Source of the DNA: Mesotaenium endlicherianum
Taxonomy: Eukaryota > Streptophyta > Zygnematophyceae > Zygnematales > Mesotaeniaceae
Direction of reading: 5' to 3'
Assembly: GCA_009602735.1 (NCBI GenBank)
Contig: WELA01012059.1
Span: forward strand, 38,966-102,965
DNA length: 64,000 nucleotides
The position numbers were made by a program, and so were the translations under genes. Below, in pieces: positions 1 to 11,523 of this stretch. The notes under the pieces are model-generated. The model worked only from the letters and a program-made list of their open reading frames with translations. It was not told the DNA's origin and made no database searches. Position 1 is the stretch's first letter. The number at the start of each line of letters is the position of its first letter.

Positions 1-1978
1 AGGGCTACTGGAGAAATATTGTGTGTCGAGTTGACATGACTGCATTCCAACAATGTGGTTCACTCCGGGCTGCCCTACTGAATTCGACGAAAATCGCTTG
101 GTTTGTCTCGCGATTTTTGGACAGGATCCAACTCGCAAATTTTGCTGAAAGAACGGAAGTATGAGTTGGACTCAGGTAGAAACTGTTCTTTTAAATCATC
201 AGCCCACGTCTTTACCGTTTCGGCTTCGTCTAGGTCAAACTTGCCCACCGACCCTCTTTCTCAAACTTAGTAGTTCCCCCTCACAAGAGTTACGTGAGGG
301 GCCCCTTACTGACGACAATCAACTACCGCATATACTAGATCTTAATTTCTATAAATCGTCTTAAAAAGTACATGTAAGAGAGGTGTACAAGACTAACTTG
401 AACAAAACGGTGCGTTAAGGACTCCACAGAAATCAAAAGAATGGACACAAGTGCGTTATTTCTTAGCTCTTCATTTTGATGCAAAGAATGATATAAGTGC
501 GTAATTAGTACCCTTCTTCACAACGTTTGTGGTGTTTTGCCTATTACGTGACCCCAATGTGCAACATCAGCTAAAAACTTAGAACGGGCACCTAGTAGGC
601 CACAAGAAACGAGCCACCTCAAGTTCCTTGTGTGCTGAGTCTTGTGTAGCACAAAAGCGTTCATGAAGTTTTCAAAAAGTGAGTGTTATGGGTCATACAT
701 GGTGTTCTTCATTGGTTGTGCTACCTTGACGTAGTGCTTCTTTCCTTCATCTGTGTAGTAAAATTTCCTTGCGGTGCTTTGTATGCATTAGCCTGACCTC
801 CCTTTATAACGCAACTTTCATGCACAGCATGGACCTCCATGACTAACGAGTGCAAATGTTCATGCCAAGAAGTATGTGCCAGTCACCTCACACGCCTAAT
901 TTGTCAAATGGTCCATTGTCTTCTTGTCCACCTAAAGTGCCATATTTTGTTATTTGAACCATCATGACAAATCAATCCTTGGACAACCAGACTAGTACAG
1001 GCTCACTCATGCTACTGAACTACAATTTGTCAACTATAGTTAAGCGTCCTAAGGCCCTGCCATCAAAGCACCTCTATGAAGGAGAGTGTCTCCAACACCT
1101 TGTTGAAGCGTGGACAAGTCCATACATAGCGTCCTTGCATGAGGGCCACACCTTACAGCCACATACGATAGTTTTGTACATCAACAATGTAGAACATTCT
1201 AGAGGCATTACACACCATTATCTCCATGCATATAAATTTCTGATACTGTTTGCGAGAGGAAAGAGTTTCAACACTGATTACCTTCTATTTTGGTTTTTTT
1301 TGTCTTTCGATACCCTTAAGGACAGTATCTATAATTAATACAAAGAGAGACAAATAAGACAAGCTTGACGTGCTACAATAAACAGAAAAGAGACAAGCAA
1401 AATCAATAATTTTTTGGTAGATGATGCTCCTCCACAATAAGGGGAATAACCCACGAAAGCTCCGGGCAACCACCCTGAATAAAGCATAACGTGATCCTTC
1501 TCAACGGTCCTGTCATTTACACTTAATTGCAGAACATTCTACACCATAATGACCAAACAGCGTCGTACCTTCCCATCGAACAGCACGCTAATGGGACAAA
1601 TTATATGCAATGAGGGCTTGGGCTTACAAGTGAAGTGCGCTCATGCAGCCTGCAACTTATCTTCATGTGCAAAAAGTTGACGTGCGGGGGTATGAGCAAG
1701 TCAAGGTGCAACCAATGTCTGTAGGGCCACGCATGTATGTACATCTTGCGGCTAGCATGGGACAGGTTTGATCAGCCAGAAAGGTATACGAGCATTCAGA
1801 ACGCAATGTCGTCAACAGTCCACTTATGAACCTGAGGGCGCTCCCAAGACGAAGCATGCGGAGGAGATGGGTGCATTCCCGGGCCCACCCCCAGAGCTCT
1901 TCCTCCGGTTGTTGCATGCTGCCTCCACTCCCTGCCCCACCCAATTCCCATCCAGCCCTCTTGCCTATGGTTATCGGC
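1..1978. other. No supported gene
   Basis: I see only short, unrelated reading frames here (for example 161-364 and 964-1338 on the plus strand), with no recognisable domain, repeat boundary or splice-consistent exon set. The right end is the 3' flank of the minus-strand ACT-domain gene that ends at 1979, so part of it is probably 3' UTR. Confidence 0.5.
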
Positions 1979-3824
1979 TCACGAACGAGTGCACAGCACC
2001 AGAATAGTGGAGCAGCATTTAAGGGAGCAAGAAGAGTGTTGGGCAGCAAGTAGTAACTGTATGTCTTCAGCCTTCTTCGCGGGATCCAGGTTGGTGACCA
2101 CTATGTCGACGGATAGAGTAGCCTGCAGAGTCTCCAGGTGGCTCATGAGCAGCGACGTGGACATGGCAATGGGCATGCTGACCACCGCGTCCATCATGAA
2201 CAGCATGGTGCCGCCTCGCGATGCTTGCACTCCTGCCCACACCTCCTGTGTAGATGTCTCCAGCATTTCAATGTTGATGTTCTTGGACGACAGGTATTCT
2301 GTCACATTATACACCAGCCCTGTCCAGTGCCACCGCCACCCAAGCCAGGCCCACAACCTACGTCATCAAGGCCGTCCCTCAATATGACTGGCACAGAAAC
2401 GCGCTAGAAACGCCTTAGGGCCACAAGAGTAAGTGTGGGCCACACCGGGGCTATCAGTGCCACGAAGCATAATACGTCGGAACTTTCTCTTGGGGGCAGT
2501 CTCCGCTCGCCTCTCATCAGCCGTCCACCTCGTGTGTACCTGCATAGCGCATCACCTTTAAACCCAATATCAGGAAAATTTCATGAAAACCATGCCTGCA
2601 AGAAGGTAGACAGGTGGACGATATGCCAACACCTATCAACTCTGCAAGGCCCGCCTTAGTGTCTTACACATATTTAACCAGAGCTTATGTACCCAAATCA
2701 ACCATTTTCCAGAAACGAACAAAAAGAGCCACCCTCACCTGGAGACCATCTATTTCAAGCAATCGATTACGAAGCTCCTCTGCCTTTTTAGGCATGCTGC
2801 GCAACCACCATCCAGATAATGTGTCATGTATGCCAAAAACACGTTGCTTGCGGTTGAAATTTATGCTGCTTGTCGTACGGCAGGTATATGCTTTGCAAGA
2901 GCCTACGTGGCATCAAGGGTGATGAGCATGATGACTGAGAAGTCGCCAGCAAGGCGTGCCATGCGGGACTCCTCCACATTGCCACCACTTTCAAGGACGC
3001 GCTTGCTGAGCCTCGACACAATGCCAGGCCTATCAGGACCAGATGCAGTCACCACCAGCTGCCTCTCTGCTCAGACAGCCCTTCTCGCCCCTCCCCAAAG
3101 CAAGTTACCACAATAGCGCCTCCGAATTGCTACCTAAAAATGAGCTGTGGGCCAGTAAGCCCCATATGGTGTGTGACCCAGCTGTGCAACCAGACTTTCA
3201 TGAAGGCCAGACCTGAAAAGGATTCAGAGTGAGTCGGCGCTGCTGCCTGGGAAGATATGCCTCTCCACACAGTGAGGAGCACGCTGGCAGGAAGCACCCC
3301 ACGACTCCTCACACTTTCTGCAACAGCTTGCAAGATTTAGTAAGTGGCAACCACATGAGACCCTGATACCTATTCAGCACCAGCTTACGAGTTGTTATGA
3401 CATCCAAATATAAACCTGGCAACTGCAATGATGACAAAAGATCAAGAGTAAAGAGCTGGCCCCTATGCAGCAACTGTCCTTTCCAGGGTCAACCAGAAGA
3501 AGACGACTTCAGGATGAGTGCATCGACCATATCATGTCGCCAACTTGCCAATAACATCTAGTCCAGGCTCATAGCTGAAGCCGTCATACCTCCATATGAG
3601 AGCCCTTAATACGTGTATAAACTAATCTTTGCCTGCAAAGCATAGAATGGCCACTGCCAAAGGCCAGTCCTCTGACACGTTTTGAGCGAGAAAACAAGTA
3701 TGTTTGCACAATGACCTGATAGAGAGGCAGGAAGATGCCCTGCATGAAGCCGTTTCACCAGTGCAGCCGAAGCCCACGTGGAACCTGCAGTTCTGCAGAC
3801 AGACAGTAGTCGCCACTTTCCCAT
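1979..3824 (-). CDS. Two-ACT-domain protein (GcvR-like), five exons, possibly organellar
   Basis: Spliced host gene. Minus-strand exons are 3824-3716, 3066-2907, 2796-2739, 2539-2446 and 2319-1979. All inferred introns are GT-AG, phases match, and the joined length is 762 nt (253 residues plus stop). The first ACT domain begins GPDRPGIVSRL and continues with GGNVEESRMARL and VIMLITLDAT, then MPKKAEELRNRLLEIDGLQ. The second begins RIMLRGTDSPGLVYNVTEYL and continues with NINIEMLET and MLFMMDAVVSMP. This double arrangement is that of the glycine-cleavage repressor (GcvR)-like ACT proteins, which sense small ligands such as amino acids; no DNA-binding domain is present, so a regulatory or ligand-sensing role is inferred. 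The first exon (36 residues; R, A, S rich, no acidic residue) looks like a mitochondrial presequence. It is the least certain exon because its donor, CAG|GTCATT, is weak. The ACT exons are secure; the exact C-terminus could be altered by a further intron. Confidence 0.82.
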
Positions 3825-5738
3825 GCTATACTAAGACTACTGGCTTCTAATCAGTCTCTGTCTTATCTTGGCTGAAAAACTGCCTCTTCCAGAAACTCAT
3901 TTAAGAAGACAACAAGAGCCGCTGCCCATCATCTTTGGAAAAGAATCAAGAGCAGGATTTTGAAAGCATCACAGCAGGACTATACTTCACAAAGAGGACA
4001 GTCATACGAAGTGCGACCACCCCACACATGCGCCTCTCACACCGCGTGATACACCTGCCTCGTAGAATGCTGCTGCAGAGTCGATCATCTTCAAGCACCT
4101 CACGGTTATTTTTCCTAAACGAATATCTATCCTTTCTCTGAAGCATGCAGCCGTTGGCTGTTTAGGGCATCCGGCTGTCGCGACACCAATGAAAGTCCCG
4201 ACGTTCGGAGTCTGAATGCAGCTAGCTGCGATCTTTGAATGGCGATTTAAGTCGTATATCCGTACTTAGTGGCGTAGAAAGCCCCAAGATACTCTCGACA
4301 CCTTTCAACACCTGTCGGATCCAAGAGAAAGCAGAGACAAAGAACATCGTCAAAGTCAACTAAACAACGGGTCTGTCGCGACCACTATCCGTTTGACGGT
4401 GCCGCACGTGCAGCGCAAGCTACGGCCACCCAGGTACGGAAAGTCAACGTTGACTCACCGACCATTTGACTGATTACGTCGCAGTCAGCGGTTATGTCGG
4501 CGTCAAGACCACTGGCAAGGGGTCAATGTAAATGTGCCCCACATCCAAGGATGGGGGAGGTTTTGACAGCATCGACAGTCGCGAGGCTAGAAGCTGGGGA
4601 TCAGTGATGAGCCGCCTAGCAGGTACCACGTCAGGTACTGTGTGACTGGCAGATTAAGCCAGGTCATTGCCGCAATGCCAAGATAGGTTACGGCCGCCCG
4701 GTTGGGAATCTTGAGCAAGTAGCATTTGCTTGACACATCGTTCAGGAGTTCTTAGCCATGAGCCAATTAGGTGTGACTGCCAGCTGAGAAGCTAAGCAGC
4801 CACGCGCGACAGTCACGAGGTGTGCATGCATGCTGAGTGACTACGAGTTCGAGTTGAGCATGGCTAGGCAGAAGCGACATGCACTAAGCTTTGTGACTAA
4901 GCACGGCATTCTCGGAAGATGACGCTGTGTGGTGCCTGCGAAAGGCACAACTCTTGCCTGAGACATGTCATTCACTCTCACGCACCTTTGCCAAGGAGCA
5001 GAAGGAGCAGAAGGAAGGAGAAGAAGGGCGCGAAGAAGAAGGAGTTCCCGAGGCCATTGGAGAGCCGAGGCCCCACGCTTCTGCCGACGCTGAAGATTCT
5101 TCTCAGTGTATCATAGATAAGTTAGAATTGTAGGAGTTCCCAAGAGGGAATCTCACTGTTGAGAGTAGGAAAACTGCAGAATAGAATCTGCTAGGAGGTC
5201 AACACAGATTCGGCCGAATGCCACAAGTGTGTGTGAAGCAACCTTAAAATGGTGAGTTGTGTGTTAGTTTCCAAGTTCTCAGAAGTCGCATTCGCATCTC
5301 GAATAGAGAGGGTAGTATTGGCAGATAAAGCTCTTAGTGAAGAACTGAGTGAGCCTAGCCTGGCAGTGAAGAGCTGTTAAGGCGCGGTGTTAAGTGAAGA
5401 GCTTGACCCAGGCCAGCATAGACGTGTAGTTTCAGAGTTTTGTAAGCTGTGACTTTGTGAAAGGTAAGCGAAAGCCTGAAGGGCGATTTTCTCTGAATCT
5501 GACGTTGTATGTCAAGCTGCTTAGAGTGTGATTTTTGCAAACTACAATTTGCTCGCTTGTGAACCCAAGAACCTTAAGGCATAAAGCCTATGTGGAAGTA
5601 AGAGACTTCCGTCCTAGTTCTGAGAACTTGGGTTCTGTGGTTCAGGTGAATAGAAATTCCCAAGCAAATTGGGAATTGAGGCCTGTGAGGGCTGCCGGTG
5701 CTCAACCTGGAAGGGGACCCGGAGAAATATAACTGTAC
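3825..5738. other. Intergenic DNA and presumed leader of element A
   Basis: No supported gene. The part nearest 5738 must hold the untranslated leader of element A, and possibly its 5' LTR, but I find no match in it to the short LTR-like tail of that element at 14625-14899. The purine-rich stretch near 5000-5060 and the small frames there look like chance. Confidence 0.4.
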
Positions 5739-7749
5739 ATGCGGTTGAGGAGTGGAAGACTCTACTACCCTGTGGAGCCTGCGAAAGGTTCTGATTCAAG
5801 CCAGAGTCCACGAGGAAGTGAGACATCTGAGCGCACGGATAACTTGTGGAGTGAGCAACCGTCGAGAGACGAGTCTCGCCATACTGCCACGAACCTTGAA
5901 AATCCGTATAACGCGCAAGCCTTTGTACCCAATTTGGGCAGAGAGCACGACGTGTGGGGTAAAGTTAGTGAGTCTTGGTCACCATTCGAAATGATTGGTG
6001 ATGAAAAGAAAAAAATCCTAAGTTCAAGCTGTCTACAAAGTGTTTTAGTGGACGAACCGGTGGAAATAGTCTCACTTTCGAAGAGTTTGATGAGATCTAT
6101 TGGGCTGACTTCTTTGAGAAAATCCGAAAAGATTCTTCTTATACTCAGTCAGTCGCTTTTATAAGCTTGGTTCAGTACTTGGACAAGGATGCCTTATTGC
6201 TGTATCGCCAATTTCGGAAGGATGAGAACCTTACCCAGGAATGGGCGTTTGACGAGCAAAAGAAGGCGAGGGATTTGAAAATCCAGAAAGAGGCTGCGAA
6301 AGCCCGCCTGTCCTCAGGAAGAGCGATACCTGCTGCACCTGTTGAGAGCGTAGACTTAGCTGCACTAACACAAGAATTGACAGATGCCATGAAGCAACTC
6401 ACCGAGGGTCAGCAGCGAGCGGCTTCTCGAGATGATGATGCTGGATCTGTCGCAGAATTGCATAAAGTGTGTGCAGAATTGTCTGAAAAGATTGCTAATG
6501 CTTAGGAACGAGTAACACGCAGAGCTGCACCTTTTACAGGGTAGCATGGTGATAGTGCCACCACGGAAGCAAGCCATGCGCAAGCGTTGGCTAGTTGCCG
6601 TAGGGATATGGAGGCTGGGGATGACCAGTTAGACTCTGAGCACTGTCTGCGTCGTTTCTTTAAGTTGCTTGAAGCAAAATTCCCAGAGGATCGCAGTCTT
6701 AAGGTGCACCGTTATGTGCATTTTGTCCGTCAGAAGACCGAGACAGTGATGGAGGTCAAATCCAGATTGGTAGACCTTGCCAAGAAGTTGGATTCTATGA
6801 GCCCAGGATTGTGGCTGACAAGTTAGTATTGTGTTTGGGTAAAGACACAGATCGGGAGGTCAGGCCGCACCTATCTGCGAAACGTGGAATCGACTGGAAC
6901 ATCGACGAGGCTGCTGAAATAGCACGCAATGTCGAGGAAGGTAAAGTCTGGTACAAGGAGGCTTCCAGGACGCGTATGGCTCCTGAGAGAAAGGAGGAAT
7001 CCTTTCAGCCTAAGGCCAATAGCTCAAATTTTCAGTTTAAGAAGAAGAGCGGGTCTTTCAATAGGTTTGCTAAGCACGCCAACACTGCTGAGACAGCAGA
7101 AGGCTGTTGGAATTGCGGGAAATCGGGACATCAGAAGTGAGATTGCCCGTACCCGGATGCTAAGCAATTGTTTGCTAGCAAGGCGCAGGTATGCGCACAT
7201 TGCAGCAAAAAAGGACACTCAGAAGATGAGTGTTGGTCCAAGAACCCAAATCTGAAGCCACCATGGGCTAATGCTGCCACGAAAGAGGCAGGTAAGGGTA
7301 AGAAAAAGGAGAAAGATAACTCTGGTAATCAAAAGGGTAACCAGAAGTATGATGCTATGAGTGCAGAGATTGCAGAGTTGAAAGCTAAATTTGCAAAACT
7401 AAATGTGCCTAATGTCTACTATGATGCAGATGTGGCCGAAAAGACCGTCTGCAAAGGCGAGAAGCTGACGCCTGAGAAGGCCGTGGCTGCAACGGCTGCG
7501 GAGCGCGCAGATCATGACCGTCTGGTTCCAAGGAATGCTGGGAAGCTTCCTCAGACCTTTCGGATCACTCTCGATGAGAACAAGATTGCGCAGCTACGAC
7601 AAGCCAAGCCTGGGCCACGCAAGACATTTAGTTTTTCGCTGGAAAAGCTGAAGGCTCTGGTGGAACACCGGATTCAGCACATTCCTTGTCTTTCACTCGC
7701 TGATCTGCGTCTTACGTATCCTTTCACGGTTGAAGAAGCCGGACAATAG
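5739..7749 (+). pseudogene. Element A gag with two zinc knuckles (broken)
   Basis: Starts at ATG 5739 with MRLRSGRLYY, an arginine-rich start common in plant gypsy gag proteins. The reading then needs shifts near 6030-6170 and near 6505-6590 and 6811-6826 to continue, with an in-frame TGA at 7138. Two CCHC zinc knuckles of the nucleocapsid type follow: CWNCGKSGHQ with its last Cys just beyond the TGA (about 7108-7149), and CAHCSKKGHSEDEC (about 7195-7236). They would bind element RNA during particle assembly. The last part to TAG 7747-7749 is lysine-rich (GKGKKKEKDN) and has no domain I recognise. Confidence 0.7.
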
Positions 7750-7806
7750 CTGGACATAGCTGAGGAAGGCGCGAACAGCGCTTCCCTGCCTACTAATTTC
7801 AGCACT

Positions 7807-8217
7807 GTGAGAGTGCAGAACAAGGATAGAGTTTTGACGTTCAACGACTGGGCCGCTCCCAATATCCTATTGGACACTGGCGCACAGCCAGTAATCTTGG
7901 GAAAACGAGCTGTGAAAGCTCTGGGATTGACGGCAAGGGACCTGAAAGAAAGTCCTTTTCAGTTGAGGACTGCATCTGGGCAGATTTCAAAGTCTTGTGG
8001 AATTACTCGCAAGCCTGTGAAAATCACAGTAAACTTGGAAAAACCTGAGGAGGCGTCACTGCTCATAGAATGCACGGTGACAGAGGCAGAGAACTATGAT
8101 GTTCTCTTGGGGACAGAAGCTCAGATTCCCCTGGGAATGGTCATCCATCTGCGGAAGCAGAGGGTGACTTACCAGTCGACAGATCGGCAGCCGAGAGGAG
8201 AAATTACAAATTGCTAG
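7807..8217 (+). pseudogene. Element A aspartic protease domain
   Basis: The translation contains NILLDTGAQPVILGK, the D-T-G-A active-site loop of retropepsins that cleave the gag-pol polyprotein, followed about 60 residues later by a hydrophobic strand YDVLLGTEAQIPLG that matches the distal part of the fold. It is in the same frame as the zinc knuckles, separated from them by the TAG at 7747. It ends at TAG 8215-8217, where the methyltransferase frame (one base back) takes over. No canonical slip heptamer is visible at that overlap, so whether the frame change is programmed or decay is open. Confidence 0.75.
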
Positions 8218-11200
8218 ATTGTTGTGTGAATGACCAGTATCCAGACCATTATGACCTCATCATGCAACGCGAAGAGGAGGGCTACACCAGCGTCAACATG
8301 CCGACTCCCTTGGTTTGGCAACCTCGGATTATGGAGCAACTGGAAGTTGTGAGTAACAGGGACCGTGGCCCGCAAGAGCTGCTGCCAGTTCCTTATCCAG
8401 TTAAGTCTGCTGCCAATTTGATGCCTGGAGTAGACCCGCTGCCGCAAGGCATTGTGAGGATGGAAGATCCCTTTCACAGGAGAGGAGTAGTAGTGCTGGA
8501 TTTGTTCGCCGGACTTGGTTCTGGAACCATCTCACGGATTCAGCGAGGTATCCAGGTATCCAAAGTGCTGTATGTGGACAATGATGAGAGTGCTTTCACA
8601 GCATTTAAGGAGGTCATGAGTCAGATGCGGCAAATGCATCATTTCAAGGCGTTGGTGCCTACTGACTCTAGTTTGGTGCGTCTTGCTGGAGGAAACATTC
8701 TCGATGTGAAGTCTGAGGACCTGTATGGTTGCAGGATTGACTGTATCTTTGCGGGAGACCCTTGTCAACCTTTCTCGCAAGCTGGGAACAGGAGGGGATT
8801 CAATGACCCGCGAGCATAACACTGGGGATGGATGGTGAAAATCAACAGTATGCTGCGGGAACGCCAGCATCTCTACCCACCAGTGTTTGTGATGGAGAAT
8901 GTACATCCAAGGATGGATTACAACCAGGTGAAGCCAGGAGATCCATGGCTGGTCTTCGCCTCCACCCTGGGTCATCATGTATTGATCAACGACGCTAGGC
9001 ACGGAGGACTCTCACACCGGGCCAGACTATTCTGGACCAACGGCATGTCCATTGAAGTCCTGAGGGAGATGGAGGAGATTACGCAGCGCTCACCAACAGC
9101 AGCATCTGTGGGAAAAGCACTGATGGTGGAAACCAAGCCAGTGATCAGGAGGGATTCCTACCCAAAGTACGTCGTCAACGAGCCAGGCCGGCCAAGGGTG
9201 GTGCTGCCCACCTTCACGGCATTCCCAGGATCACGCGCATTCGTGAATGGAGGACCAGGAATGGTCAAGAATGCGCATGACAGAGAAGCTCAGTGGAGAG
9301 AGCCGACAGCTGAAGAGAAGGGAAGGTGCCTAGGGGTACCCAACTCCATTGCACAAGAAATTGTTGCAATGGTGGGACAGGACGACGCTGGGAAGATATT
9401 CGGCAATATGATTAGGCATCACTCCATGACGTGGTTGGTAAAGACGATTATGACTTGGCAACAGATGACGTTCTTTGACAAGCCTATGCCCAGGCTTAGG
9501 CCAGTACCAATTGGAGTCCATGTGGTGCCAACCTCTATTCAGAGAGCTATCAGGGAAGCGCATCAGCGACAAGAAGAATATGGTGTTGAAAGGGACGCAG
9601 CTGAGGTTGACCAAGGTGAAGCACTCAGAGAAAACAGAGTGGCGGGGCTGACCAGATGTCAAGACCTACTGGCGCAAATTGACAATCGGATGGCGGCTCT
9701 ACACGACCCTCTGGAAAGAGAGCTGCAAAGGCTGCAAGAAGACGTAGCCATGGAAGACCAGGCAACTGGTGAAGCAAACCCTTTGGCGAGCGCTGGAGCA
9801 TGCAAATCACAGGAGATCCCATCATCTGCAGAACGCTCCAGCCAAATATTTGTGAGGATGCCGGAAGGGGAGGGAGAGACCACTTCTGAGTTACGAAACA
9901 TGGCCCAAGACCAGGTCTTCGGAAGCCCATCCCCAAACGCGGCAACGTCAAGATATGAAGAACGCCAGTGCAATATTGGCGAATGGGCCAACGAATGCAG
10001 TCAGAATTCAGGAAATTCTGGAGGGTTTGGAAAGACCATTTGCCTGGAGGTGATCTTTGAAGAACGCAAGAAGGAGACGGTCGAGAGATTGCCCGCCACA
10101 CCTGTTCTGATGAGCCTAAAGCCAGAGGCCAAAGGGCAACCACAAGACACAATTGGCAGCAGAGCTGAGTCGACCACCAGGCAAATCATGGAGCAGTTGC
10201 TGGAAGTAGACGCCCCTCGACTCAAGGAAGAGAAAGTGGCGAAAGCAGCTCGCGCTCTACAGTCAGCCATCATCAACATGGCGGGGCTCAACACAGGAGG
10301 GGATGAAGAACCGCCGCCTCCTGGAACAAAGAAGCCGGAGGAGGGAGAGGATGCAGAGATGCAAGGCCTCCCAGAGTTTGAGTTGCCATCACTCAACAAT
10401 GGAGGGGAAGCCAGGGAACAAATTCCACGTTTTCCCACGCAAGAGTTGGATCTGCTTGACTTGCAGGAGCTGAGGTCAGATGACTGGGTAGCTGACCACC
10501 TGATGGGGCCAAGCCCGACAGACCTTTATGAAGAACCAAGGTCACCAACATCCAGTACCCCTACTGCCAGTCTTTCAGTGGCAGAGTCCAAGTCAACCGC
10601 ACGACCGCCGCAACGGCAGGAGGTGACTGCCTGCACTGCTAAAGTGGAGACAGCGCAACATAAGCCCAAGGGCCGCGCAAGCAGACCAAGGAAGGTGGCC
10701 CGTGAGGGTAACGCATCTTTTAGGAGGATGCTAAAGCGATATTTCAAGCATAAGGGGAAGGCTCAGAGAGAGGGCGTTCCGCGAGGAACCACAGCCCCAC
10801 CTCCTCCGCCTTTGCGGGATATTCTGCAGAGAGAGGGAGAGGATGGCTTGATTCGCAGGGCAATGGAATTGGGCATTAGTGTGCCGCCAGACATTAACAC
10901 GCCCTTGTTGCAACTATCAGATCTTAGGATGCAGAGGCCGGAGGCACCTGCTCCCATGACACCTGCAACCCCAGAATGGGAACTGATGGATCAGAGAAAC
11001 ACCATCAGCCGCTTAACCGCAGCAGATGATGCTTTCCTCGCACAACTAGCGGCACCTCAAAGGCCGCAAACGTTGGCGCAGGCATGGACGGTCACACCAC
11101 CCGCAAGGGAGGAGTATGGCACGACCGTCGCCCGCATGGCTATTTTTGAGCGAGAGTGGGGCTGCGTAATCAGCCCTAGAACAGATCCTGCAGGTTGGCC

Positions 11201-11348
11201 AGTGGCAAGCCAACCTCGGCCACGTGAAAGGAGGAACCGGGACCAGTTGGACTGCAGTCGACGAAGAAAGGTTCTTGAGGCAACCCATCCGGAGGCGCCT
11301 GACGTACACCCCACAGCAGGAGAGGCGACGCGTCATTGGGAAAGGTAA
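8211..11348 (+). pseudogene. C5 cytosine DNA methyltransferase plus linker, captured by the retrotransposon
   Basis: One frame interrupted only by TAA at 8817-8819. Catalytic motifs appear in the classical order: motif I DLFAGLGSG (about 8500-8526), an acidic loop VLYVDNDES, motif IV GDPCQPFSQAG with the catalytic Cys (about 8754-8786), motif VI VMENV (about 8889-8903), motif VIII SHRARLFWTN (about 9012-9041), motif IX region QWREPTAEEKGRCLGVP, and motif X GKIFGNMI (about 9390-9413). The unpermuted order excludes DRM-type enzymes. No chromo or BAH domain is seen, so it is not CMT or MET1 in architecture; a DNMT3-like origin is plausible but unproved. The enzyme would methylate DNA at cytosine C5. 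After about residue 430 the protein is a long low-complexity linker rich in E, P, Q and R, with no recognised domain, which ends at TAA 11346-11348. The linker overlaps the downstream RT frame from about 11224. Confidence 0.88.
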
Positions 11349-11514
11349 AAAGCCTAGGAAACAGGCTGCAGAGCCTATGGCAACGGAGGAGCAAGCTGCA
11401 AAGCCTGCTACCCCACCTCCTAAGAATCAGGCAGAAAAGCCTGAGAGTCAGAATCAGGCAGAAAAGCCTGAGGGCCAGGATGAGGGCGAAAAGCCCCCAC
11501 CTGCACCCAAGGAG

Positions 11515-11523
11515 TAGCAACTA
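11515..11523 (+). promoter_or_regulatory. Candidate stop-codon readthrough signal UAG-CAA-CUA
   Basis: The TAG that separates the linker from RT is followed by CAA CTA, matching the UAG-CAR-YYA context known to direct readthrough in tobamoviruses and other plant RNA viruses. The codons after it (QLLDAF) continue into RT in the same frame. The paralogous element B keeps the identical nine bases at 23797-23805, although the surrounding sequence has diverged. A conserved stop with this context suggests regulated production of the pol product; inheritance from one dead ancestor is the alternative. Confidence 0.6.

Noticed and set aside
1989-2407. Plus-strand ORFs of 89-132 residues
   Set aside because: They are antisense to the second ACT-domain exons, which match a known family.
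8211-11348. Host methyltransferase gene (not part of a transposon)
   Set aside because: It is intronless, lies between protease and RT, and the linker and motif X recur in the same order in element B.
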